64,000 nt of DNA from Aristolochia californica (taxonomy: Eukaryota > Streptophyta > Magnoliopsida > Piperales > Aristolochiaceae): NCBI GenBank assembly GCA_029961685.1, contig JARWKL010000010.1, positions 28,060,067-28,124,066 of the forward strand, written 5' to 3'. The notes below the pieces were generated by a model. That model was not told the DNA's origin. It worked only from the letters and a program-made list of their open reading frames with translations, and did no database searches. A program made the position numbers and the translations under genes. Of this stretch, positions 11,995-23,730 are shown one piece after another. Each line of letters opens with the position of its first letter. Positions within the stretch are counted from its first letter, which is position 1.

Positions 11995-12507
11995 TTCCGA
12001 CTCCGCAGTAGAAGTCACGGGCCAAAAAGCAACTGAGTCTTCTGTTGGGAAGTTCCAGGTAAAGGACATTTGGACTGACGAGAAGGTAACAGAAACTAAG
12101 GGCTATGACTTTCGGCAAGTTAGTTCTTTAGAGCCAACTGAGCAAGATTTTGCAGCCATGAAATTGAATGCTTCTGTTCCAAGACACATATATTCTTTCA
12201 GAGGTTGGAGTCCTCCTTCCAGATAGAAGGGTTTGGCTGATTTTGGGGATCCTTTCAAGAAGGACAAGCAAGGGAGCTTTGTGGATGGACTTCCACTGTT
12301 ATCATTTGTAGTTAGTAGTTGGGATGCCACTTGTGACCTAAAGAATTTCTTGGAACCAGCTCGTTGTACATCGGGTGTGTGGGAGATTTTCATTACGGGG
12401 ATGGCAGTTCCCCTTGCTGAGGCCTCATGGGACCCGTTCTGGCCTTTCGTGTTGTCCATCCTACCTTACGAGCTTGAGGACAAACTCTTTCACCAGGAGG
12501 GGAGTAA
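11995..12507 (+). pseudogene. 3' internal region of element i with gypsy polyprotein tail
   Basis: The stretch 12000-12230 has an open, acidic/basic mixed frame I do not recognise. From about 12405 the frame reads PLAEASWDPF...ELEDKLF, typical of the end of gypsy integrase/chromodomain polyproteins (a Trp-Glu/Asp motif, then LEDK.F before the purine tract). This suggests a gypsy-type parent whose gag-pol was mostly replaced by host sequence. Confidence 0.65.
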
Positions 12508-13092
12508 TGTTAGGGACTCCATAGCATCTGGAGTCATTGCTACACGTAGAAGTTAAGTGGTCTCACTTTCAAGTTATGTCATGGGTGGGGTCTAATGTAA
12601 TTTTGAGTTAGGAGTGTGGGCCACGTCATGGCTTGGGAAGTGTAGGTTTTGGGAAATGTAAAAGTCATAATTTGGGAAAGTGTATGCTTTGGGGAAGAGT
12701 AGGAGTCATGGTGGGAAGTGAGTGGATGTCATGGGAAATGTATGGACGTCTTGAGAAAGGTGGGGACGTCATGGGAAAGGGATTAATTGTATGGACGTCA
12801 TGGTCCTTCTTGTTATAAGAAGGAAGGTAGTCTAAATGTAGGGAAGCTTTGATCAGTAGAATTAGTACAAGGTCGGATTCACCCTTTGAGGTCCAGGGTG
12901 AGATCCCTTTGTAAGCTTAGTTATCCTCACACCATTTCATCTTCCTCATCTTCCTCGCCATGTGTCCCTATGGGTTCCCCCTGTATTCGATCCAGGATTA
13001 CAGGAACTTCTTCCCATCTTCTCAAACGTATTCCAACCAGAAACCGAGAGAAGATCGTCGGGTGAATCGGTCCATGGAAATGGGGCTTAACA
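12508..13092 (+). repeat. 3' LTR of element i
   Basis: 585 bp, TGTTAGGGACTCC to GGGCTTAACA, preceded by a purine tract and followed by the CATAC duplication. Confidence 0.92.
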
Positions 13093-13673
13093 CATACCGG
13101 TTCCAAATCTCTCTCTACACCCTCCCACACTTTTTCCTTACATAATATTCTTTATGTTCCTACCTTGTAAAAGAATTTCATTTCTATCTGTCAGTTCTAT
13201 CAATCTAATCATACTTCCATTGATTTTTTACCTACTTCTTTTCTTACAAAGGATCTTTGTACAGGGGTAACACTTTTGCAGGGTCGGACTAAGAATGGTG
13301 TGTACGAATGGCCGTAATCATCCGCCCAGTCTTCACCGATAATAGCCTTTTTCGGTATCAAGACCACTTCATCTGTATGGCATCATCACTTTCCAATTCT
13401 AAGGCATATTGTCTCTACTTTTCAATTAGATTTATCACATCCTTTGAATTTTACTTTCAATTTCATCTCTTGTCAATGCAATAAGAGTCACAAATTAGCA
13501 TTCTCCCAGTCCACTCTAGTCTTTTCTTCCCTTATTAACATTATTTTCTCGGATGCTTGGACCTCAACTATTTATTTTATTGTTGGTTTCAAATACTATA
13601 GTACTTTTGTTGACCAATTTACAAAGTATACCGGAGTTTATCCTCTCATACAAAAATAACATGTGTTTGATAC
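13093..13673 (+). pseudogene. Old copia element, second part (preintegrase and start of integrase)
   Basis: Continues the frame broken at 9730. Recognisable are a preintegrase region (about 13250-13500, SHKLAFSQST) and the integrase start, YYSTFVDQFTKYTGVYPL (about 13588-13645). It is cut at 13673 by a minus-strand copia element; GATAC at 13669-13673 is the left duplication. Confidence 0.85.
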
Positions 13674-14131
13674 TGTTAAATTTAGGACCCCATGCACGAA
13701 ACCTCAAGCAAGTTGAGAGAGGGAGAAGGGAAGGTAGAGAGAAGAGGAAAATAGCAAAGAGAGAGAGAGAGAGAGAGAGCTTGAGTAGAGAGGAGAGAAG
13801 AGAAAAGAGAGAAAAGAGACTTTAGGCTAGAGAGAAATTCTTCCACGAGTTGAGAAGAGGAGAGCTTGGTTGAACCCTTCAACCAAGACCCCTATTTATA
13901 CTATTGCTATTGCATATTTAGGGAAACTCCTCAATCAATTCGGATCCCCAATATCCCTAATTACATCAATCATGATTAACTAAAATACATAAATCAAACC
14001 AAGATAAACAATGACATTAAACAAGGAAGATTGCCAAATCTTCCAACTCATGTGATGAGGATTCCAGCTCGTGTGATGACTCAACATGCAAGCTCATGTC
14101 GTCATGGTGGGTTTGGTCTCACCTTGTAATA
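13674..14131 (-). repeat. 3' LTR of the minus-strand copia element
   Basis: 458 bp; plus strand runs from TGTTAAATTTAGGACC to CACCTTGTAATA. It contains a (GA)n run at 13756-13778 and CCTATTTATACTATT near 13890. The minus-strand start is TATTAC rather than TG. Confidence 0.9.
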
Positions 14132-14159
14132 CTCCCCCTCAAGCTGGGGATGAGAAAAC

Positions 14160-15683
14160 ATCGTAAATGCCCAGTTTACTATAGATGGTGGACAAGATCT
14201 TATAAGTGACTAGTTTGGTGAGAATATTTGTAATTTGCCCTTGTGAGGATCTTTGAGAGATAATATGCCAGCTTGGAATTTCTCTTGTATAAAATGGCAA
14301 TCTACCTCAATATGCTTTGCTCTCTCATGGAAGACCGGATTTGAGGTGATATATATCACCGCCTGATTCTCACAATGTAGATCCTTAGGAGCTTCTTTAT
14401 AGAATCCCAATTCAATGTTGTGTGTGTCATGGCCCTATATTATGCTTCTGCACTGGACCTTGCTACTACATTCTGCTTCTTGCTTCTCCATGTAACCAAG
14501 TTTCCTCCAACCATTGTACAATATCCCAAAGTAGATTTCTGTTATCTAGGGATCTGGCCTAGCCTGCATATGAGAACCCTTTTATATCGAAGTGACCACG
14601 GTTCTTATAGAGAAGCCCTCTTCCTGGAGCTCCTTTCAAACATCGTAATATGCTTTCTAGTGCTTGCTAATGAGTAAGTTGTGGTTTGTGTATGTATTGA
14701 CTCACCACATTTACTGCATATGAGGTTATATGTATTGCTGCCTGATTCTCGCAATGTAGATCCATAGGAGCTTCTTTATAGAATCCCAGTTCAGTGACAA
14801 GGGATCTGGTCCATAGAAGCTCACTAATTGTGTGTGTCATGGCCCTATATTATGCTTCTGCACTGGACCTTACTACTACATTCTGCTTTTTGCTTCTCCA
14901 TGTAACCAAGTTCCCTCCAACCATTGTACAATATCCCAAAGTAGATTTCTGTTATCCAGGGATCTAGCCTAGCTTGCATATGAAAACCCTTCTATATCGA
15001 AGTGACCATGGTTCTTATAGAGAAGCCCTCTTCCTGGAGCTCCTTTCAAACATTGTAATATGCTTTCTAGTGCTTGCTAATGAGTAAGTTGTGGTTTGTG
15101 CATATATTGACTCACCACATTTACTGCATATGAGGTGATATGTATCGCCACCTGATTCTCACAATGTAGATCCATAGGAGCTTCTTTATAGAATCCCAGT
15201 TCAGTGACAAGGGATCTGGTCCATAGAAGCTCACTAATTGTGTGTGTCATGGCCCTATATTATGCTTCTGCACTGGACCTTGCTACTAAATTCTGTTTCT
15301 TGCTTCTCCATGCAACCAAGTTCCCTCCAACCATTGTACATTATCCCAAAGTAGATTTCTGTTATCCAGGGATCTAGCCTAGTCTGCATTTGAGAACCCT
15401 TCTATATCGAAGTGACCACGGTTCTTACATTGAAGCCCTCTTCTTGGAGCTCCTTTCAAACATCGTATTATGCTTTCTAGTGCTTGTCAATGAGTAAGTT
15501 GTGGTTTGTGCATGTATTGACTCACTACATTTACTGCATATGATATATTCAGCCTTGTTACACAGATATAAATGAGTTTCTCCACAAGTCTTTGATTTTT
15601 TTTATATCCACATCTTCTCTGGTGCATGCATATAATTTTGTATTTGAATCCATAGGGGTTTCTATTGGTTTACACCCCATCAT
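14160..15683 (-). pseudogene. Copia RT end and RNase H, tandemly triplicated
   Basis: On the minus strand the RT end reads TRPNISYAVNVVSQYMHKPQ (about 15570), then RNase H with SAEA and the AVIYITS region, then [17 protein letters not shown] (about 14300). A 410-bp unit spanning the RT end to the AVIYITS codons occurs about three times (tgtgtgtcat at 14421, 14831 and 15241). As 410 is not a multiple of three, each copy shifts the frame. Confidence 0.88.
14333..15541 (-). repeat. Tandem array, 410-bp unit, about 2.9 copies
   Basis: Landmarks recur exactly 410 bp apart twice. The leftmost copy lacks about 30 bp before its landmark. The novel joint links the codons for ISYAVNV to those for VIYITS through a shared ATATCA, so the units arose by duplication within the element. 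Confidence 0.92.
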
Positions 15684-16517
15684 TCATGTCTCCTCTAGTA
15701 GATTAAGGACATACTTCCTTTGATATAGTATAATCCCATGTTTGGATTGTAGTACTTCAATACCCATAAAATATTTAAGTAGTCCAAGATCTTTTGTCTT
15801 GAATTCTTCACATATCTTTTCCTTGGTTTCCTGAATGCCCTCGAGATCACTGCCGGTTAAGACAATATCATCAACATATATGGCCAAAATCACTTTCCCT
15901 TTAGGTGTGTCTTTTAGAAACATGGAGTGATCTACAGAACATCTGTGAAATCCGGCCTGTATCAGTGCTTGGATAAATTTATCAAACCATGCACAAGGAG
16001 ACTGTTTCAAACCATAAAGGGATTTCTTCAATCAACATACCAACTCCCCCTCAACCAAAAATCCAGGTGGTTATTGCATATAAATTTATCCTTTTATATC
16101 CCCACTGAGGAAAATATTTTTCACATCAAGCTGATAGACCAGACAGGAAGAACTAGCAGTAAGAGATAATAAAATATGTACCGAGTTCATTTTGGCCACC
16201 GAAGAGAATGTTTCTTCATAATAGATCCCATAACACTGCGTATATCCTTTGGCAATGTGGCGGGCCTTAAGGGAAGCAACTGACCCATCTGAATTGTATT
16301 TACCTGTATAGTCCCACTTACAATTGACATATTTCTTTCCTAATGGAAGAGGAACTAGAGCCCATGTCTGATTCTCATAGAGTGCCTGCATTTCTTTGTA
16401 CATTAATGCCTTCCACCCTGGATGTTTCAGAGCCTCCTGATAGGGCTGTGGGACAGAGATGGAGGTGATAGATGAAAGAAATTGACAACATGAAGGGGAT
16501 AAACGATGGTGGGACAC
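15684..16517 (-). pseudogene. Copia reverse transcriptase remnant
   Basis: Two frames: 16517-16086 with QALYENQTW, AKGYTQCYGI and YQLDVKNIFL, and 16031-15684 with KSLYGLKQSPCAWFDKF, an intact YVDDIVLTG catalytic box and FMGIEVLQ. A frameshift near 16050 separates them. Confidence 0.9.
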
Positions 16518-16619
16518 AAAATTGGATATGGGGTGAGAAGTAGAGGGCCTAGTGCAAGTTCTTTTCTTAAGGCAATGGGTCGAGTATCTTATTGCGGTCC
16601 AAAAGCAACATGAGAAGAT

Positions 16620-17640
16620 GGACTTACCTCAATGAGATTTGCAAACTCCAGAGGTGTGGTGTCAGCCAGTGCTTTAGGGGGTTGAACAGTTTCCATAGCA
16701 TGGGGCACAACCGATCGAGGAGAAGCTGGTACAGAAGAGAGACCTTGAGGGGCATTGTCAGAGTCATATGAAGAGTCTTCAAAAAAAAAGTTTCATCCCT
16801 GGACACAAGTAATCTTTGGAAAGTGGGATTGTAGCAAATATAACCTTTCTGTGTGTGAGAGTATCCTAAGAAGATACACTTGACAAATTTTGGATCAAGT
16901 TTCCTATGTTGTGGGGATGTAATATGAACAAAGCATGTACAATCGAAGACTTTCAAGGGAAGCGAGAAAGGATCACCATGTGGAAACAATAAGGAATAAG
17001 GGGATTTATGACCGAGAATGGAAGAGGATAGCCTATTTATAAGAAATCATGTAGTAAGGATGGCATGCGGCCAATAAAAGTATGGTACTTTTATGGTATA
17101 CAATAAGCTACGAGCTACCTAAAGAAGGTGACGGTTCTTCTGTTCTGCTACACCATTCTGTTGGGGGTGTAGGCACAATATGTTTGATGGATAATGCCAT
17201 TCTCTTGACAAAAATAGTCAAGATCTCTAGAAGTATATTCTTTGGCATTATTAGACCTAAGTACTTTGATTTTCTGACCAAATTGAGTGTCAACCATAGC
17301 ATGAAAGGATTTAAAAATGAATGGTATTTCAAATCGTTCTTTAAAGAGAAATAGAAATGAGATACGATTAAAATTATCAATAAAGGTAATAAAGTACTTG
17401 ACTCGGGAAATTTTTTAGGCGCTCATGGGTCCCTATACATCTATGTGAATCAAGAAAAAAGGAACAACCCTTTTAAGTTCTGATTGAGGAAAGTATGTGG
17501 TCATCTGGTGTTTGCTCAGTTGACACACTTCACAATTTAAACTTGACCTATCCTTAAAGGTAGGAAAAATAAAATGAAGAGATTGTGTGGATGGATGTCC
17601 CAACCGATTGTGCCATAGACTTGTGTCAATGTCCTTGGAT
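16620..17640 (-). pseudogene. Copia integrase and preintegrase remnant
   Basis: Minus-strand frames show the integrase C-terminal part with KVFDCTCFVHI and FLGYSHTQKGY (about 16940-16850), decayed core (17380-17100) and a preintegrase motif near 17620-17540 (WHNRLGHPS-like). Several frameshifts and stops. Confidence 0.82.
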
Positions 17641-18880
17641 GAGAAGACATTTATTTATAGGCACATCCAAGTAGTAGAGCCCCCCTTGGTCACAGTCTCC
17701 ACCAATCACCAGCTTCGTTGTCAGATCTTGAAACACATAGGAAGTGGGTGAGAAGGTAATTGACAAATTAAAATGTTGCGTTTGATGACTAATAGATAAA
17801 AGCTTCAAGGGAAAGGTAGGAACAAAAAGAACATATGTGAGTGGAAGTGATGGTGTAACAGAGGTGGATCCTTTCCCGAGAACTTTAGTTTGGCATCCGT
17901 CAACTATGGTAACCAATTAATTTGAGAGATAAGGAGAAACTGAGTGGAGTAGATTTTTGTTACCTGTGAGATGCTTGGAGGCCCCTGAGTCAATTATCCA
18001 GGATGAAGAGGAGGAAGTGGCAGAGAGCATACCTGAATCTTTGGTGGCAGCAGCATTTGAGGAGGAGCTTGGAGGAGAGACCATTAGAGTTTTCCTTTCT
18101 GTTGGTGGGATAGACTTATCTTCCGTTGTACCACTTGTTGATGTTTGATTAGCCTTAACCCACTCCAACATGCCATGGATTTTCCAACACTGATCTATAG
18201 TGTGTCCATATTTCCCACAATGGGTACTGTCCCTACCTTTTGTTATGAAGAAACCATTCCTTCCACCTCTTCCTCGTCCTCCTCTATAGTTTCTTCCACA
18301 GTCTCGGCCATCGTCAGTTGATGTTCCCCTATGCCTGGAGTACATAGCAGATGACACTTTAGTAGGAGAAGGGGAAGAAGAGTCTGAAATGCGGAGTAAC
18401 ATGTCACATACATCATCAAAGGTGGGAATAGCAAAGGCGTTAAGGATTTGACTTTTAGCAACCTCGAGATATGGCTTAATATTTACTAGGTAAATGATAG
18501 TGGCTAAGGTTTCCTTCTGCTTGTCTTGGATAGAGACATCGATGGAGGTAGGCTGAGCTAGCTTCCATTGTTGAAGAAGGCCTCTGAAATGACCTAAATA
18601 TTCATGGATATTTTCTCCTTATTTAGTGTTGAACATTCTTTGGAGAATATCATATGGCATGTGTAAGTTGTCGGAGCTAGAGTAAAACTTAGCACATGTC
18701 TCCCATATTTGATTGGTGGTGTCGACATGAACAACATCATTGGAGACAGGTTATTCCATGCTATTGATGACCCAACTAATTGCTAAAGTATCATTTTTTA
18801 ACCACTTAGCATAAGTAACATCTTCTCCATCAATGGGTGGCCCAAGTTTGGTGAGGTGGCCAAGTAGGTCCCTTGTTATA
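17641..18880 (-). pseudogene. Copia gag and protease remnant
   Basis: The gag core (18880-18400) has YAKWLKNDT, SWVINSME followed by a stop, and FDDVCDMLLRISDS. Next come a Gly/Arg-rich tract, a zinc knuckle with its first Cys changed to Ser or offset (HCGKYGHTIDQCWKIHG, about 18220-18170), and the protease WIIDSGASKHLTGNK (about 18000-17955) with an intact DSGA. Confidence 0.88.
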
Positions 18881-20070
18881 AGGAATCGTCAAACCGATGT
18901 GGACCAGCTCAAGAAATTTTATGTCCCTCACAAGGGTATGGTAGTAATCTTGAGAATACCATTCTTGCTACCCATGTATTCTTCAGCCATAAGAGGCAAT
19001 TCAAGGGTAATAATGTACTCAAATTTGAAGTAGCCTAAGTAAGTGGCTTGGAGATTCATGTGCAGCCAACACAGACTCGGGTAGATGGGAGGAGAACCCG
19101 AGCTTATCAAGCCTTTAGGCAAGGAGGGAACCCTTTTAGGCCAATAAACTTGCTGGCCAAAAATTTCTATAATCAATTCTCTAGTCTTCCTTGTAGAGAA
19201 TAGGAAAAATCAATCAATAAGCATGAGATACGAGCTGGCATGATGAGTCACCACATGAGGTGGCAATTCCGAATTAGATCTTTCCAAGATCATTCCAAAA
19301 ATATATTTGACTCCAACTTGGAATAAACCAGTCTAGATTTAGTTCCTCATGCATTAGGGAAGATAAGATTGATTCAAAATCAAACAAATCATGCCTAATC
19401 AAGAAGATATTGATTGAATGTGAGATCTCAAAAAACAACAATCTTTCTTCAAATAGATTGGCACCAACTAGACTTTCCAAAGGACCACTTCCTTACTAAT
19501 TTTGTGCTTGCTTCATTTTATGTAAATCACAATATTCTATTCTTTATTTTTCAAGAACAATCAGCCAACTGGCGGCTCTTAAAAAATTCTCCAAAACATC
19601 ACAAAACCAAGTAGAGTTATTCAAACAACTCTGTTAATGGAGAAGCTTAGCATAGAAGCTAAGTAATTAGATTTTTGAAATCCAATGGATAAAAAATCAC
19701 TAATAATAGGCTCAAGAACATTTTTATTCATCAAGAAAATCTCTTTCCCATGAAATTATAACTTTTTATGCAAAAAAATTTAACATAAACCGATTTTCAG
19801 CCAAAAACTTGCAAATCGACAAAACTGCCTTAGTAAACTTCTTATAATCCGAGATGCATAAATCTCAATAATTTTATAAGATGAAGACAACAATAAAATC
19901 ATCTCTGAACCATCTTCTAAAGGTCATAAAACCAAGAGCATGAAGTCATAATAACAAGATTGAAAAACTTATCTCACAAGCTTTAATCTTGCTTCACAAA
20001 GAGCCTTCTATGAGTAGCTTTGATCATAACTTCTTAGAGTATTCTTTTGACATGGGGATCTTAAATTTGA
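18881..20070 (-). other. Leader and decayed gag start of the minus-strand copia element
   Basis: Between the primer site (20071-20083) and recognisable gag. AT-rich, with stops in all frames and no recognisable domain. Confidence 0.6.
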
Positions 20071-20083
20071 TGCTCTGATACCA

Positions 20084-20197
20084 TGTTGAATTTAGGACCC
20101 CATGCTTGAAACCTTGATCAAGATGAGAGAGGGAGAAGAGAAGAGAGACAAAAGAGAAAAAGAGTAAAGAGAGAGAGGAAGAGAGAAGAGAAAAATA

Positions 20198-20244
<47 letters not shown>

Positions 20245-20592
20245 CTTCCACGAGTTGAGAGAAGACAGAAGAGAAGAGAGAAGAGAAGTGAAAAGAAATT
20301 TTTCCACAAGTTGAGAAGAGGAGAGCTTGTTTGAATCCTTCCACCAAGACCCCTAGTTATACTATTTCTATTACATATTTAGGGAAATTCCTTAATAAAT
20401 TAGGATCCCTAATATCCTTAATTACATCAATCACGATTAAATAAATTACATCAATCAAGGGAAGATAAATAAATAACATTAACCAAGGAAGATTGCCAAA
20501 TCTTCCAACTCATTGATGAGGATTTCAGCTCGTGTGATGATTCATCATGCCAGCTCATGTGGTCATGGTGGGTTTGGTCCTACCTTGTAATA
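20084..20592 (-). repeat. 5' LTR of the minus-strand copia element
   Basis: 509 bp, matching 13674-14131 but longer, largely because of an expanded (GA)n run at 20203-20241. Followed by GATAC at 20593-20597. Confidence 0.92.
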
Positions 20593-22951
20593 GATACATT
20601 TGTCTAATTTAAATCTCTTGTTGAAAACTTCTTGTGTAAATAGATTAAAACACTCTTTTATGATAATGCAAAGGGATATAAAGCAATGTCTCATTTTTTA
20701 CTATTAATGGCATTTATCATCTCACGTCTCCTCTACACACCTAAACGCAATAGGTATTCTGAATGATGACATCGTCATATTGTCGAAACAGGTCTATCTC
20801 TTCTTTCTCATTCCTCCATACCTCTATTTTACTGGTCATATATTTTCTCCACTGTTGTCTATTTCATCAATTGTCTACCTACTCTCACGCTTAATTTTCG
20901 GTCAGCATTTGCAAAACTGTTTGGCACTCCTAACTATAAGCTCCGAAGTTTTGGCCGCCTCTATTATCTGTGGTTCCCACAAACTCACTTCATGTTCCTC
21001 TCCTTGTGTCTTTCTTGGACTCTACCACTCAAAGTGCCTATTTATGTCTTGAACCCACTACCTCTTGTCTTTATGTGTCACACCATGTTAAATTCGTTGT
21101 GTCTATCTTCCCATTCACTACACTTCAGTCTCACCTTGACTATCCTTCGTCTGACACACTCTTCCACTAGTGTTCCTCTATGTCTCTACTTCTTGTTACT
21201 GGCACATCATCCACTAATTCAATCCATATGCCCTCTGCAAGCTATGTTCAAGACCTCGCACCTACCCCCACTCCAACACCAAACCCCGCTCCACCACCTA
21301 ACCTCACTCAAAATCCTCTCTCATTGGCCAACCCACACCCCTTATCCCTACCTGCCTCCTTCCAACCCCGTGTTATTTTCAACAGATCCAAGAATAACAT
21401 TCACAAGCCCATCCAAAAATTAAACCTCACAGGTCAGCCTTTTACATCAGCAGACCGTGAACCAACAACCATGACCCAAACTCTCACCGATCCCAAGTGC
21501 TGTCAGGCTATTTTGATGAGTATGATGCTCTTATTCGTAATGGGACATGTAGATTCGGGTTGGCTACAATGGAATTTAAATACTAAATATCTCTTTGATG
21601 GCTCTATTGACCGGTACTAGGCTTGCCTAGTTGCCAAAGGGTTTCACCAACACCCTGGGGTTGATTATCATAAAACATTTAGTCCTGTTATCAAGCCTAC
21701 CACTATTCACGTTGTTCTTAGCCCTATAGTAAGTCGTGGTTGGTTGCTTTGACAACTTGATATCAATAATACATTTCTCCAAGGTACCCATCCTAGTGAT
21801 GTTTTTATGGCACAATCATTGGGCTTTATTGATCGTGATCATCCTCTGCAAACTTCGCAAGGCTATCTAAGGTCTCAAGCAAGCTCCTCGTGCGTGTTAT
21901 CATGAGTTGTGCTAGTTTCTCATCACCTTTGGCTTCACTAAATCTCATGCAGACTCCTCTATATTTATCTCGCACATAGGTACTGTTGTGTTGTATATTT
22001 TGGTCTATGTGGATGACATTGTTATTACATGAGACAATGATCAAGCTATGACAACGTTCATCCACCTTCTAGCTTAGAGATTTTCACTTATAGATCTTGG
22101 CTCCTTGAGTTACTTTCTCAACATAGAAGTTTGTTCCTCGTTCTCAAGGATTACTTCTATCCCAACACTGATATAGCTCTGATTTACTTGCTTGCACATG
22201 CATGACAAATGCAAAGCATGTACTGACATCTCTTACCACATCATTTACACTCACACTTCAGTTTGGTATGACACTCTCTGATCCATTTGAATATTGGACT
22301 ATTGTTGGTAATCTACAATACTAGTCTTTTACTCGTCCTAACATTGTTTATGTGGTGAATAAGTTATCTCTGTTTATGCATTGCTCTACTACTGACCACT
22401 GGGATACTATCCAATGATTGTTGCACTATCTTTGTGGAACTTTGGATCAAGGTATTGTACTACACAGATGATCACCTTTGTCTCTCCATGCGTTTTTTAT
22501 GTTGATTGGGCCAGAAACAAGGATGATTTCACTTCCATAGGTGTCTATCTTGTTTACCTAGGTCGCAATCCTATCTCTTGGAGTTCTAAGAAGCAACAGA
22601 TTGTGACACTCATCTATTGAGGCAGAATATAGATTTGTTGCAACCACTGTAGTTGAAATCCGGTGGATCTACTCTTTTCTCACTAAACTGAGTGTTTTTC
22701 TTCCACAACAACCGGTGCTTTATTATGAAATATGTTCCATGACCAATATTTATTGTGCTATAAATTTGTGTTCCAATCCAGTATTTCACTCACACATGAA
22801 ACATGTTGTTTTGGATTACCACTTCATTCGCGAACAAGTTCAATGTGGCATTCTTTCGATTACTAATGTCTCCTTTGATGATAAGTTGGCTGATGCTCTC
22901 ACCAAACCACTTCCACGACCATGCTTCCTCTTTTTGATGACCAAGATTTGA
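20593..22951 (+). pseudogene. Old copia element, third part (integrase, RT, RNase H)
   Basis: Continues from 13673. The integrase core and tail are decayed (20600-21130; FLGLYHSK, STTQSAYLCLEP). The RT has [24 protein letters not shown] (about 21630-21700) with stops, LDINNTFLQG, and a YVDD region near 22000. RNase H has WARNKDDFTS and YLVYLGRNPISWSSKKQ (22500-22600), then SNPVFHSHMKHVVLDYHF and LADALTKPLPRP (22770-22920). Many stops show it is the oldest coding element in this block. Confidence 0.88.
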
Positions 22952-22983
22952 CTCTCCCCTCAGAGCTCTATCTTGAGGAGGCA

Positions 22984-23185
22984 TGATAGAGATAAAGAAC
23001 AATGGAAATACCTGATAAAGATGAGCTCAACCTGTAATTTGTATCTAGTTACGACACGTAGCTGAAGAGTTGTACATGCTACAGAACTTGTTGTAAGGCC
23101 ATAAATAGTTCTCTCTTCATCAATGAAATACATAGTGTTTATTAGTTTCTTCTTCTCTTTAATATCGTCAATACTGTTTACTGCA
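22984..23185 (+). repeat. 3' LTR of the old copia element
   Basis: TGATAGAGATAAAG follows a purine tract (CTTGAGGAGGCA). It contains GCCATAAATAG and ends near CTGCA at 23181-23185. About 200 bp, a usual size for small-LTR copia elements. The right edge is a guess since no 5' LTR remains. Confidence 0.65.
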
Positions 23186-23730
23186 ATTAGGTTCCTTCAG
23201 TAAAGATCTTTGATTTTAACCATCTGTTGACCACCGGTCAATTGGGATCGAATACCGTCAATTTTGATGGTTAATCAATATCGATGATTTGAATCGTTGA
23301 TCGAGGTTCTAATTTTAATGAATAAATTTCTTGCCTACAAGGGTATTTTAAGAATTATAAAAAAGTATAAAAGAAGTTAACTTTTGTATTTGTGGGGCCA
23401 TCAAAACATGGAAAAAGGTAATGAAGTGTATCTCGTGAAAGATTTCATACTACACTTATAGGTAGACGATCAATTTATTGATATTTCATTAAATGTTTAT
23501 AATTCATTGAAAAAAGTCATTAGTTCTTCATATCTCACTAAACATTTGAAATTTTTGGACATCATACCTCAGTAGTGCCGAACCATTGAAATTTTTGGAT
23601 TTGGCTAAAGAGCAATAACCCTATCTTTTGAAATCCATAGAAATCCGTATAGTTTATAATTTTTTGAATTTACAAACTTCATTCTAAGTATCAAATCGTA
23701 AGTATAATTTACACACCAAAAGCACACAAA
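23186..23730. other. Intergenic region downstream of the receptor kinase
   Basis: AT-rich and without a coding frame. An AATAAA on the minus strand (23474-23479) lies about 250 bp beyond the kinase stop codon and could be its poly(A) signal. Confidence 0.5.

Larger units (their letters stand above)
9731..13092 (+). mobile_element. Gene-capturing LTR retroelement (element i) with CATAC duplication
   Basis: A complete 3.36-kb element with LTRs at 9731-10289 and 12508-13092, both starting TGTTAGGGACTCC and ending TAACA. It is flanked by CATAC on both sides (9726-9730, 13093-13097). A primer site (TTGGTATCAGAGTC) follows the 5' LTR; a purine tract (CAGGAGGGGAG) precedes the 3' LTR. There is no intact gag-pol. 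The internal part holds fragments of at least three host genes (see 11162-11974) and ends in a gypsy-type polyprotein tail (ELEDKLF, about 12472-12490) that shares 19 identical bases with element ii. It disrupts the protease of the old copia element. Confidence 0.92.
13674..20592 (-). mobile_element. Complete but defective minus-strand copia element with GATAC duplication
   Basis: A 6.9-kb element bounded by GATAC (13669-13673 and 20593-20597). The 5' LTR is 20084-20592, the primer site TGGTATCAGAGCA lies at 20071-20083 (minus), and the 3' LTR is 13674-14131, preceded on the minus strand by a purine tract (CTTGAGGGGGAG, 14132-14150). Domains in order on the minus strand are gag with zinc knuckle, protease, integrase, RT with an intact YVDD box, and RNase H. 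Stops and frameshifts break every domain and RNase H is triplicated. It is inserted in the integrase of the old plus-strand copia element and belongs to the family at 1-7240, 46262-47716 and 52050-52702. Confidence 0.93.

Noticed and set aside
13682..13882. Ser/Leu-rich and Glu/Arg-rich open frames over GA repeats (also 20024-20347)
   Set aside because: They result from the (GA)n microsatellite in copia LTRs and show no domain.
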